From contig CM063505.1 of NCBI GenBank assembly GCA_032207245.1, forward strand, positions 170,325,201-170,389,200: 64,000 nt of DNA, in the 5' to 3' direction. Numbering within the stretch: the stretch's first letter is position 1; each line of letters opens with the position of its first letter. This document shows, in pieces, positions 55,056 through 64,000 of the stretch. The position numbers were made by a program, and so were the translations under genes. Below the pieces are notes generated by a model. The model made no database searches. It saw nothing but the letters and a program-made list of their open reading frames with translations, and was not told the origin of the DNA. Source of the stretch: Pardosa pseudoannulata (Eukaryota > Arthropoda > Arachnida > Araneae > Lycosidae).

Positions 55056-57420
55056 ATACTCGGGCACTTCTGCAGATTGGAAGCAACGCTCATTATTGCA
55101 AAGCTCTTAAAAGTTTTATAATTTTGAAAGAAGGTCGCCGTACTGATTTCATCTTTGGTAATTGAAGACGTGAAAGGAAGTCAAATAAAACAAATATATG
55201 TTGAATAGGGGTGATTAATGCCACTTATCAATATAAATAAATTATCTTGATGAAAATTAGAAATTTAATGAGACCGTATTCATCATTAAAAATTACTAAC
55301 GACTGATGCATTAACTTGAAAACGTAACTAATAGCTACAGTTTTTACCATTTAAATGTCTCTATACATCCTCCCTTTTTATAACTACATGTACGTACCCA
55401 CACATGTACGTAATACATCAAAATTGTGTATATTATGTATTTAATATATCAAACGCTCATTATTTCTAATCTTTTAAAAGTTTTATAATTTTGAAACAAG
55501 GTCGCCGTACTGATTTCGTCTTTGGTAATTGAAGACGTGAAAGGAAGTCAAATAAAACATATATATGTTGAATAGGGGTGATTAATGCCACTTATCAATA
55601 TAAATAAATTATCTTGATGAAAACTAGAAATTTAATGAGACCGTATTCATCATTAAAAATGACTAACGACTGATGAATTAACTTGAAAACGTAACTAATA
55701 TCTATAGTTTTTTCTATTCAAATGTCTCTATATATCCTCTCTTTTTATAACTACATGTACATACACGCACATATATGTATGTAATATATCAAAATTGTGT
55801 ATATTATGTACTGTATCATTACGTGCGTAATATATCAAACGCTCATTATTGCAAAGCTCTTAAAAGTTTTATAATTTTGAAAGAAGATAGCCGTCCTGAT
55901 TTCATCTTTGGTAAGTGAAGACGTGAAAGGAAGTCAAATAAAACAACTACATGTTGAATAGGGGTGATTACTGCCACTTATCAATATAAATAAATTATCT
56001 TGATGAAAACTAGAAATTTAATGAGAACGTATTCATCATTAAAAATTATTAACGACTGATGAATTAACTTGAAAACGTAACTAACAGCTATAGTTCTTTC
56101 CATTCAAATGTCTCTATATAGCCTCTCTTTTTATAACTACATGTACGTACACACACATATATGTATGTAATATATCAAAATTGTGTATATTATGCATGTA
56201 TAAAAACTGTATATTTTTCGTATGTATCAAAGTTGTGTATATCATGTATTGTATCATTATGTGTGTAATATATCAAACGCTCATTATTGCAAAGCTCTTA
56301 AAAGTTTTATAATTTTGAAAGAAGATAGCCGTCCTGATTTCATCTTTGGTAAGTGAAGACGTGAAAGGAAGTCAAATAAAACAACTACATGTTGAATAGG
56401 GGTGATTAATGTCACTTATAAATATAAATAAATTATCTTGATGAAGACTAGAAATTTAATGAGAACGTATTCATCATTAAAAATTACTAACGATTGATGA
56501 ATTTACTTGAAAACATAACTAATATCTATAGTTTTTGCCATTCAAATGTCTCTATATATCCTCTCTTTTTATAAATACATGTACGTACACACACATATAT
56601 GTATGTAATATATCAAAATTGTGTATATTATGCATGTATAAAAATTATGTATATTATGTATTGTATCATTATGTATGTAATATATCAAACCCTTATTATT
56701 GCAAATCTTTAAAAGTTTTACAATTTTGAAAGAAGGTCACCGTTCTGATTTCATCTTTGGTAATTGAAGACATGAAAGGAAGTCAAATAAAACAAATATA
56801 TGTTGAATACTGATGATTAATGCACTTATCAATATAAATAAATTATCTTGATGAAAATTAGAAATTTAATGAGACCGTATTCATTATTAAAAATTACTAA
56901 CGACTGATGAATTAACTTGAAAACGTAACTAATAGCTATAGTTTTTATTATTCAATTGTCTCTATATATCCTCTCTTTTTATAACTACATGTACATACAC
57001 ACACATATATGTATGTAATATATTAAAACTTTGTATATTATGTATGTATCAAAATTATGTATATTATGCATTGTATCATTATGTATGTAATATATCAAAC
57101 GTTCATTATTGCAAAGATCTTTTAAAGTTTTATAAGTTTGAAAAAAGGTCGCTGTACTGATTTCATCTTTTATAAGTGGAAACGTGAGAGGAAGTCAAAT
57201 AAAATTAATATATGTTAAATAGGGATGATTAATGCCACTTATCAATATAAATAAATTAACTTGACGAAAGCTAGAAATATAATGAGACCGTATTCATCAT
57301 TAAAAATTACTAATGATTGATAAATTAACTTGAAAACGTAACTAATAGCTATAGTTTTTGCCATTCAAATGCCTCTATATAGCCTCTCTTTTTATAACTA
57401 CATGCTGGTACACACTTACA
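55056..57420 (+). repeat. six-fold tandem repeat of a terminal-exon-like unit (360-440 bp)
   Basis: TCATTATTGCAAAGCTCTT or close variants starts units at about 55088, 55452, 55837, 56276, 56688 and 57097. Each unit keeps AAAGTTTTATAATTTTGAAA, GTAATTGAAGACGTGAAAGG-type sequence and AATAAAAC about 20 bp after a TGA. In the first unit the frame from a candidate splice acceptor reads LLQIGSNAHYCKALKSF and ends FIFGN at 55165. The block therefore looks like the last exon and 3' UTR of a gene or retroposon, amplified in tandem. No upstream exon is identified. Confidence 0.8.
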
Positions 57421-57429
57421 CGTATAATA

Positions 57430-57700
57430 TTGTTAAAAATTATTATAAAATATCTCTTTAAAATATCCATTTATTCTTATTCCTTCAAATCTATTTTTTT
57501 AACCCTCAAAATATATATTAAAAGTGTCCGCGACTTAATTCTTAACATTTCCGAAAGCTAAATCTGAAAAAAATTAAAATATTCTCTCCATTCACCATGT
57601 TTTCCAGCTCCCAGAAAAATGGCTCATTTTTCCCTCTGATAAAAAATAACTTGGTAAATATACTTGTTCTAATATTTTATTATATATAATCAGAAAATAT
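57430..57700 (+). repeat. dispersed repeat family 2, copy 1 (partial)
   Basis: Shares ordered blocks (AAAATATC, TCAAATCTATTTT, GACTTAATTCTTAACATTTCC, ATTCACCATGTTTTCCAGCT) with the copies at 60.4 and 61.35 kb. Confidence 0.65.
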
Positions 57701-58027
57701 TTTCAGATCTATTCACCTTTAAGAATATGAATCTCTGTACCAACTGTACGCTTTTTAATACGCAGTTGGCGCGCGACGTTGGAGCTGGCAACAACCCTCA
57801 CGTCACTCAGATAGAAGTTTAAACAAAGGGACGAAGCCAGTAATATTTAAAATGTCTTAGAACTTAATAAAGAAACTTAAGATGACTTCAGGAGAGTGGA
57901 TTTATGTACAAACTTGTCTACGGAGTTGACATATATATAAAAATATATATGTGTGTGTGTATGTGTGTGTAAAAAATATTTTCTCTAGTCACAATAATTA
58001 TGTAGTCTCTATTATATTTACCTGCCC

Positions 58028-58510
58028 GGGCTACTGGGTTAGGAGAAGCCTAAATAGCTAGCACTAATAACGTAAGATAATACGATGCAGTCTGGCTACA
58101 TTGAAGAGAACGGCACACGTCTAATTAAAACTTTATTCTAGAGCTGTTAAAACGGACATCTTTACTAGTCAACGACAGACGAAAGAAAGAGACAAAAATC
58201 CCTCTGTTCGAACAGAGGTGCACCCAAGAACGAAGACAGAAAATTTTCTCAAGGACAAGAAACATCAAGGAATTTAAGTGTTAAGATCAGGAAAAACGTG
58301 GAGCTATTTGCCGGGAACAGCTGGAAAAAGTGTTGAATGAACAGAAAATTTACATCTATAGGACAGAAAGCTTAGGGAAATGTATCGATAGAATTTTAAG
58401 TCGTGGACACTCCTTTGATTAAGACATTTAGAGGCTAGAAAAAAGATTTTAAGGAATTAACAAGGGAGAGAGAGGAGGTTTTTAAGGAAATATTAAAGTT
58501 AAATAATTTT
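58028..58510 (-). repeat. dispersed repeat family 2, copy 2, left arm of an inverted pair
   Basis: Inverse of 60370-60840, including CTCTGTTCGAACAGAG (a perfect 16-bp palindrome, 58203-58218), AGAATTTTAAGTCG and ATTTACATCTATAGGACAGAAG. Confidence 0.85.
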
Positions 58511-60369
58511 GATATATGACTATATATAATGCAAAACAATCCAGGCAACAAGCTAAGCAAATATTCTATTTGTAGGTGCTTGTAGAACAAATAAAAAGAC
58601 ACTCTTTAATAAATGAATAGTTTATTGCCCTGACATGAGTCAATCCTTTATTCAGTTGCAACTCAAAATAATTTTATCCCATCTTTGTTTAACTCCGTGT
58701 GACCAGACGCTTATTAATGACTACCTTCATGTATTAACGCGACATCAAATTCCAGATTTTATACCTGATCTATTTTTGCCATTTATACCCCAGATTTTCT
58801 GCATTATGATATTTTCAGTGTGGAGCCCGCATTCCTCTTACTTTTGTCTCGTGAATTGCTTAATAAGATCCTTTCTCTGGCATCTAAATAAACGCATTTT
58901 ATTATTTTTTTCTTTTACTTTTAATTGCTTTTATTTCACTTGAGTGTCGGTTGATATTTAGAAATCAATATTTAACTAACTTTCTGACTAGCTACAGATC
59001 TGAAAATTTTCACACAGGATCACATACACTCTGGTGACAATACAATATTCAAACATAAAAAATTAGATTAGAGAAAAAAATGCAAATAGATGTTAAGCGT
59101 ACTTGGAACCCCAATTGCAGATATATAAAACTAGTATCGCCATCTAGTTGCAAACGACTTAACTAAAAACTTGAAAGATTTTTTTACTTTTGAGTGCATT
59201 TTTTATCGCTTTTCTTGTTAAGATGATTTAAAAAAATACTTTTTGTACATATAGATTATTGTTTTGTTCTTCAAATACCCATCTTTATTATAAATTTATT
59301 GTATGAGTGAAAAATTATTCCATCTATAACATACATCTTAAGATTTTGGATTAAATTTTTGAAAAAAAAAATGTAATGCCCATTATACACAAGTAAATAC
59401 GATAATCGGTTTTTAAACGGTTTGAGCCATTAAAGTTTTTTTATAATAGTGTTTTTTATCATTTTACAATTATACACCAACTGTCGGTACTAGAGTCAGG
59501 GTCTAGGGTTCTACTACTCGCAGGATTGTACACAACTGTATGGAATCTACGTTCTAGCAGAGATAATCACTATAGTTGTATGGAATTAGCTTTGTACAAA
59601 AGGCAACACTTAGCTTTTATTCATGAGTTACATATTTTGCGAAATTTACCATTTCATTTAACGATTATAGCTAAAAAGAAATCTTTGGCTTTTTGACGTT
59701 CGTTATAACAGGTTCGATTACGATAACAGTGGTTTGGTTTAGTTTGGAGGGAGACAGTTTACTATGTGGGGACACGAAGGATTACGAAACCGGGACCTAC
59801 TGCTTAAAGCCAATTCCGAAGTGTAATAACAGTGGAAACTTATACAAAATATTCAATATATTAATCAGTGATATCAAATACAGGAAGTCGTCAATTACAC
59901 CAGTCAATTACACGAATAAATTATACGAATGTTATACCGGATTATACCAGTTATCTCCGGGCCCTATACCGTCCACGGTATAGGCCTCCAGGATGTACTA
60001 AATTGAATACTCAGTTGTATGAAAAATTCACTTAGGCGATTGGAATTTGAATTTCCCAACAAAAGTTTTATCCAGTTACAGGAAGGGAGCATGTGTCTCA
60101 ACCTTTTGTTTCTATTCCAGAAAGTAAAGAAATTTTTTAATTCTAATTCTTGTGTTCCAATTCTCTTAATGGTCAATATTATTTTAATTTACAAGTGTTT
60201 TATGAAAATGTTTGTTTTATGTATTTATGTGTTTTCAGAAGACAGAATATTGCTTATTTAATATAGACGAAAATAATTTTGCTATCATAGTTTATACATA
60301 GTAATATAATTTTTTTTACCTTTAAGATGTTTATGTATATATATATATATCAAAATTATTTAACTTTAA
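58511..60369. other. spacer between the inverted arms
   Basis: Contains a truncated SINE (59729-59822) and otherwise AT-rich DNA. The open frame 58635-58943 is hydrophobic with no recognised domain. Confidence 0.45.
59729..59822 (-). mobile_element. SINE 3' fragment, minus strand
   Basis: GGTTTGGTTTAGTTTGGAG (tail), then ACCGGGACCTACTGCTTAAAG and CCAATTCCGAA, as in the body of the 44.1-kb copy. The tRNA-like head is missing. Confidence 0.8.
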
Positions 60370-60840
60370 TATTTCCTTAAATATCTCCCCTCTCCCATTC
60401 TAATTCCTTAAAATCTTTTTTCTCAGTCACTAAATCTCCTAATCAAAGGAGCGTCATCGACTTAAAATTCTTTCGATACGTTTACCAAAGCTTCTGTCCT
60501 ATGGATGTAAATTTTCTGTCTATTCAACACGTTTTCCAACTGTCGCCGTCAAATGGCTTCTTGTTTTTTCCTGATCCTAACACTTAAAATATCTGAGTAA
60601 GTTTCTTGTCCCTTGAGAAAATTTTTCCTGTCGTCACTCTTGGGTGCACCTCTGTTCGAACAGAGTGATTTTTGTGTCTTTTCTCTTGCTTGTCGTTGAT
60701 TAGTAAAAATGTCCTTTTTAGCAGCTCTAAAATAAAGTTTTAATTGGCCTTGTGCCGTTCTCTTTCAATGGCCAGAACTGCATCGGTATTACTGTTAGAT
60801 GATTAGGCTTCTTGCCCAGTAGTCAGGCTAAGTAAAAATA
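60370..60840 (+). repeat. dispersed repeat family 2, copy 3, right arm of an inverted pair
   Basis: Plus-orientation copy, with GGGTGCACCTCTGTTCGAAC matching the inverse arm. It ends near GGCTTCTTGCCCAGTAG, mirroring CTACTGGGTTAGGAGAAGCC at 58034. Identity is moderate, so the pair is old. Confidence 0.85.
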
Positions 60841-60884
60841 GTAGGGGCTATAATGTCCCAGCAGTTTTATAATTACTGGATTAC

Positions 60885-60995
60885 ATATATATATGTATGT
60901 ATATTATATATATATTATATATATATGTATATATATATGTATATATGTATGTATATATATGTATATATATGTATATATATATATATATACATATA

Positions 60996-61052
<57 letters not shown>

Positions 61053-61088
61053 ATATATATACATATATATATATATGTGTATATATAC

Positions 61089-61133
<45 letters not shown>

Positions 61134-61271
61134 ATGTATATATATATATATGTATATATGTGTGTATGTATATTATATATATACATATATATATATATGT
61201 GTATATATACATATACATATATATGTGTATATATATACATGTACATATATATATGCATATATATATATATC
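60885..61271. repeat. (TA)n microsatellite with TATG/TACA interruptions
   Basis: Nearly 390 bp of interrupted TA. All six frames are long and open here because stop codons are rare in the repeat; none is a gene. Confidence 0.98.
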
Positions 61272-61339
61272 ATACAAGATGTATTATCTTATATGAAGAA
61301 TTCTCTATTCCCCTTCTATTATTATAAATGAGTTTTCGA

Positions 61340-61660
61340 TGTATATGCAATATATCAAAATTATTTCACTCAAAATATCTCTAAAAATTCTCCTCTTTCC
61401 CATAATTATCCTTTTAAATCTATTTTCCCAGTCACAAATTATCTTATCTAAAGGAGTGTATGCTAACTTAAAATTCTTTTAGCAGTCTCCGAAAGATAAC
61501 TCTGAAATAAATTCTAATTTTCTGTCCACTCACCACATTTTTCAGCTGTTCTATGCGAAGGGTTAACTTTTTTTCAACGATCCAAGTTACTGTCTGATTT
61601 CTAATAACGCTGACTAAGCTTCTTTGGGAATAATCACCGCGTCTCTCGCTGTAATCCACA
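61340..61660 (+). repeat. dispersed repeat family 2, copy 4
   Basis: AAAATATCTCT, CCTTTTAAATCTATTTTC, CAGTCACAAATT, AAAGGAGTGTA and CTTAAAATTCTTTTAGCAG parallel 60380-60480. It directly follows the long microsatellite. Confidence 0.75.
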
Positions 61661-63475
61661 AGAGTTTTCATGTTTCATTCATTATTCTGATCTCTCCAGA
61701 GAAAGATGTATTACTCACACCTTAAATAAAGCTCCACTACGGAATCGCCGTTTTCTTTTTATGGAATGATGCTTCGACTGCTTAATCATTAATTTCCCAG
61801 GCATGTCATTACCCAATAAGTCTAGGCAATTAAAAATAATATCGATTTGATTTCTCGTGTAACAGTTGGATAAATTGCGCCGTGATTACATCTATATCTA
61901 AATAATAAGGCAATTTGTCGATACGTCACGAACTACTATAATGCCCTTCCTATTCATTTTCATGTTTACAACAGTCAATAGACAAACAATAAACTGTCCT
62001 TCCGTTTGAAACTAAAGGTAGAATTGTCATAATTTGAGAATTTACCCTACTGCGTAAAATCGCTTTATTGTGTAATGGACATCTGAAACTGGAACTATAA
62101 AGAAAGAATCAGGTTGCTACTATGGTGGCACACACACAAATCTCCCGTTTTCTACTTTCATCTATGAAAAGTTGTTATATTAGATACCGAGGGAAAGGAA
62201 GTAAGTTATGAAGATAATACAAGAGACGCTTAGAGGTTTTGTAGGCAGAGATTTTATATCATAAAATGATGAAAAGCCAGTTCGCAGAAATGTGGATAAG
62301 GGGAGTCCGGAATTGATATATTCTTCATCCTCTCTGACGACAAGCGTCGTAACTCTCCTTTCTTTTATGAGAACACTTTTTAGCACTAAACATGTCAGCA
62401 GTTTTCTCCATATCAAATAAGACTAAATGTAACTCATACTTTGTACAGTAAAAGCTATTCAGTGGCACAAAAAATATCCTGGTGATGATATCTTCAATGG
62501 ACGGGAAAAGATAACTTTTCCCCCGGAGTATTACATATTTTTACAAATTTTGTTACACTGATTTGAGAAATATAAAACTAAATGAAAACGCGTCATTTAA
62601 TATTTGACCAAACTACGGTAAAAGAATTAGTAATATGGAATACTGTGACCATGAAATATTGTCTATATTCTAGTTTTAAATCGATGCTGGGTGATAGCCA
62701 TATCGGTAGGGAACTATCTTTTAGTACCTAAATCCATGAATTCTGCTGACAGGATTGTTCCGAATTTTACAGATTCATCCTTAAGCAGTACGTCCTGATC
62801 TAATGACCCTCCGTGAAGCAAAAATTAACTGTAGTTCTGCAAACTAAACCAAATTTAACTTTCTGGGTATTAACAGTTTCTCCTCCTCAAAATTTAGAAC
62901 AAGAGTACTTATTAATTTTCATATTTAATCATTTGCATACTATGCACAAAGCAATTAGCATGCAAATTTTAAGTTTATTTTTAGTAGGGCTTTTTTATGC
63001 AAGTATATGCATAATATAATTAACAATCGTATAACAGTAATAACAAACTACCTATTGGGAATATATAAAACATAATTGTAATTAAGTCTAACATAGAAAT
63101 AAAAATCAGAAATTTGAACAAAAAAATCATAAAATTTTTCTTTAAATTAAATTTACAGATGAGAAAATATTTATATTTTCCTGCTTTTCTTTTTTAAAAT
63201 TGTTACAATCTTACCACAATCAATAAAATTTTTTCAATACAGTATATCTTTAAGTCATCTGTATATATAATCTCTTAATTCTCTCTATAACGATAATTTT
63301 AAACCGCCTTTCTATATATAAAATAGTCATATTTAGTCATATTTAGTCTTTCCTCTGACATCTATACTCTTAGACAATATTGTATATTTTTAGACAAGAA
63401 AATGAGTACTTCCCCATTTTACAATTGATTAATTAACAAATTTTTTAGAATAATTTCCATATTTAGAAAAGTTAC

Positions 63476-63479
<4 letters not shown>
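61661..63479. other. no recognisable gene
   Basis: AT-rich. The frames at 62180-62416 (minus) and 62813-63019 (plus) have no recognised domain. Confidence 0.4.

Positions 63480-63526
<47 letters not shown>
63480..63526. repeat. (TA)n microsatellite
   Basis: Pure TA tract, left neighbour of the putative LTR. Confidence 0.96.
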
Positions 63527-63531
<5 letters not shown>

Positions 63532-63907
63532 CATAACTTGGCCTGTTATGCTTCGCGGATGTAGCGTGGTCGAAACAAGAATACGAATATTCAGGATAAG
63601 TTTTATAACATCTTTATTATACAGCGTACAGAGCAAAAATCCAACAAAGGATGGTCGCGCAGCCTTATATAACCTTGGGGACGCTAACCGCTTGAGAAAG
63701 GAATTTGTTACTCTTCAAATTATAAGTGCTTTTAAGTGCTCTTAACCATCAAAGTAGGTTGGCGAGTTAAGCTCGCCAACAGGAAGGAAACAAAAGAGTT
63801 TAACGCCGAAAGGCTACTAAAAAGATGAAGAAATTGCGGCTTTGGTGGTTTTTTTAATAGAGGTGTTAGTAATTTTAGTTTAGGATTAAAGTGTTAAGTT
63901 TTTACAT

Positions 63908-63908
<1 letters not shown>
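63527..63908 (-). mobile_element. possible LTR (solo), minus strand, between two TA microsatellites
   Basis: On the minus strand the segment starts TGTAATG, has a TATATAAGG box, then AATAAAG about 60 bp later, and ends TTATGTTTCA. TG/CA ends, a TATA box and a poly(A) signal in this order fit an LTR. A hairpin TTGGCGAG/CTCGCCAA lies at 63759-63779. Its terminal inverted repeat is weak, and alternative ends at the TGTTGGCGAG hairpin are possible. Confidence 0.5.

Positions 63909-64000
<92 letters not shown>
63909..64000. repeat. (TA)n-(TG)n microsatellite, running off the window
   Basis: TA repeat passing into TG, the same composite order as at 23.0 and 23.5 kb. It continues past the window end. 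Confidence 0.97.

Noticed and set aside
60853..61331. Several 130-150-codon frames rich in Tyr, Ile, Met and Thr
   Set aside because: They are translations of an interrupted TA/TG microsatellite. The same applies to frames at 23007-23216, 37636-37933 and 42442-42633.
57430..61660. Retrotransposon with LTRs at 58.0 and 60.4 kb
   Set aside because: The two arms are inverted relative to each other, not direct, and no primer site or pol sequence lies between them.

Overview
This is a 64 kb stretch of AT-rich eukaryotic nuclear DNA with no recognisable intact host protein gene. Long TA/GT/CA microsatellites, a tRNA-headed SINE with variable short-repeat tails, many hAT-type elements, piggyBac and pogo-like elements and a Ty3/gypsy retrotransposon all point to an animal. 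An arthropod, perhaps a spider or other chelicerate, is my best guess, but that is inference from element style and not from a host gene. Almost everything that can be identified is mobile DNA, tandem repeat or pseudogene, and much of it is nested.

Layout. 1-2.03 kb: a SINE with a 13-bp target duplication, abutted by a hAT fossil that keeps a transposase C-terminus. 2.49-13.74 kb: a tandem array of about 345-bp units, each holding a minus-strand tRNA-Trp-like sequence. The array is split inside one tRNA copy by a 6.8-kb foldback element (4569-11383) whose long inverted arms are made of a 124/147-bp satellite and which is flanked by a perfect 9-bp target duplication. 13.7-24.2 kb: AT-rich DNA with several hAT MITEs, hairpins and microsatellites. 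24.8-28 kb: two tandem duplications, each with a SINE in only some copies. 29.4-30 kb: a TIR element carrying a broken histone H2A.Z fragment. 30.8 kb: a solitary tRNA-Trp sequence. 31.7-35.8 kb: hAT, pogo-like (with a nested pogo-like) and hAT elements packed side by side. 36.7-40.3 kb: piggyBac relics, one nested in another. 41.3 kb: a solo LTR. 44-50.9 kb: a SINE, a hAT-like MITE, then a gypsy retrotransposon (5' LTR, PBS, gag-protease, RT-RNase H, partial integrase). The retrotransposon is cut off by a 215-bp-period array, which is itself hit by a hAT MITE. 52.9-54.3 kb: another hAT fossil and a solo LTR. 55-57.4 kb: a six-fold repeat whose unit looks like a terminal exon plus poly(A) signal. 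57.4-61.7 kb: a dispersed repeat family including one inverted pair. The window ends in microsatellites around a possible minus-strand LTR.

The genes do not form a pathway. The only near-intact coding potential is the retrotransposon's gag-pol, and it is defective: its zinc knuckle has lost its histidine, a frame break falls at a seven-A run, and the integrase and 3' LTR are missing. Element boundaries rest on terminal repeats and target duplications read directly in the sequence. Family assignments rest on known superfamily signatures.
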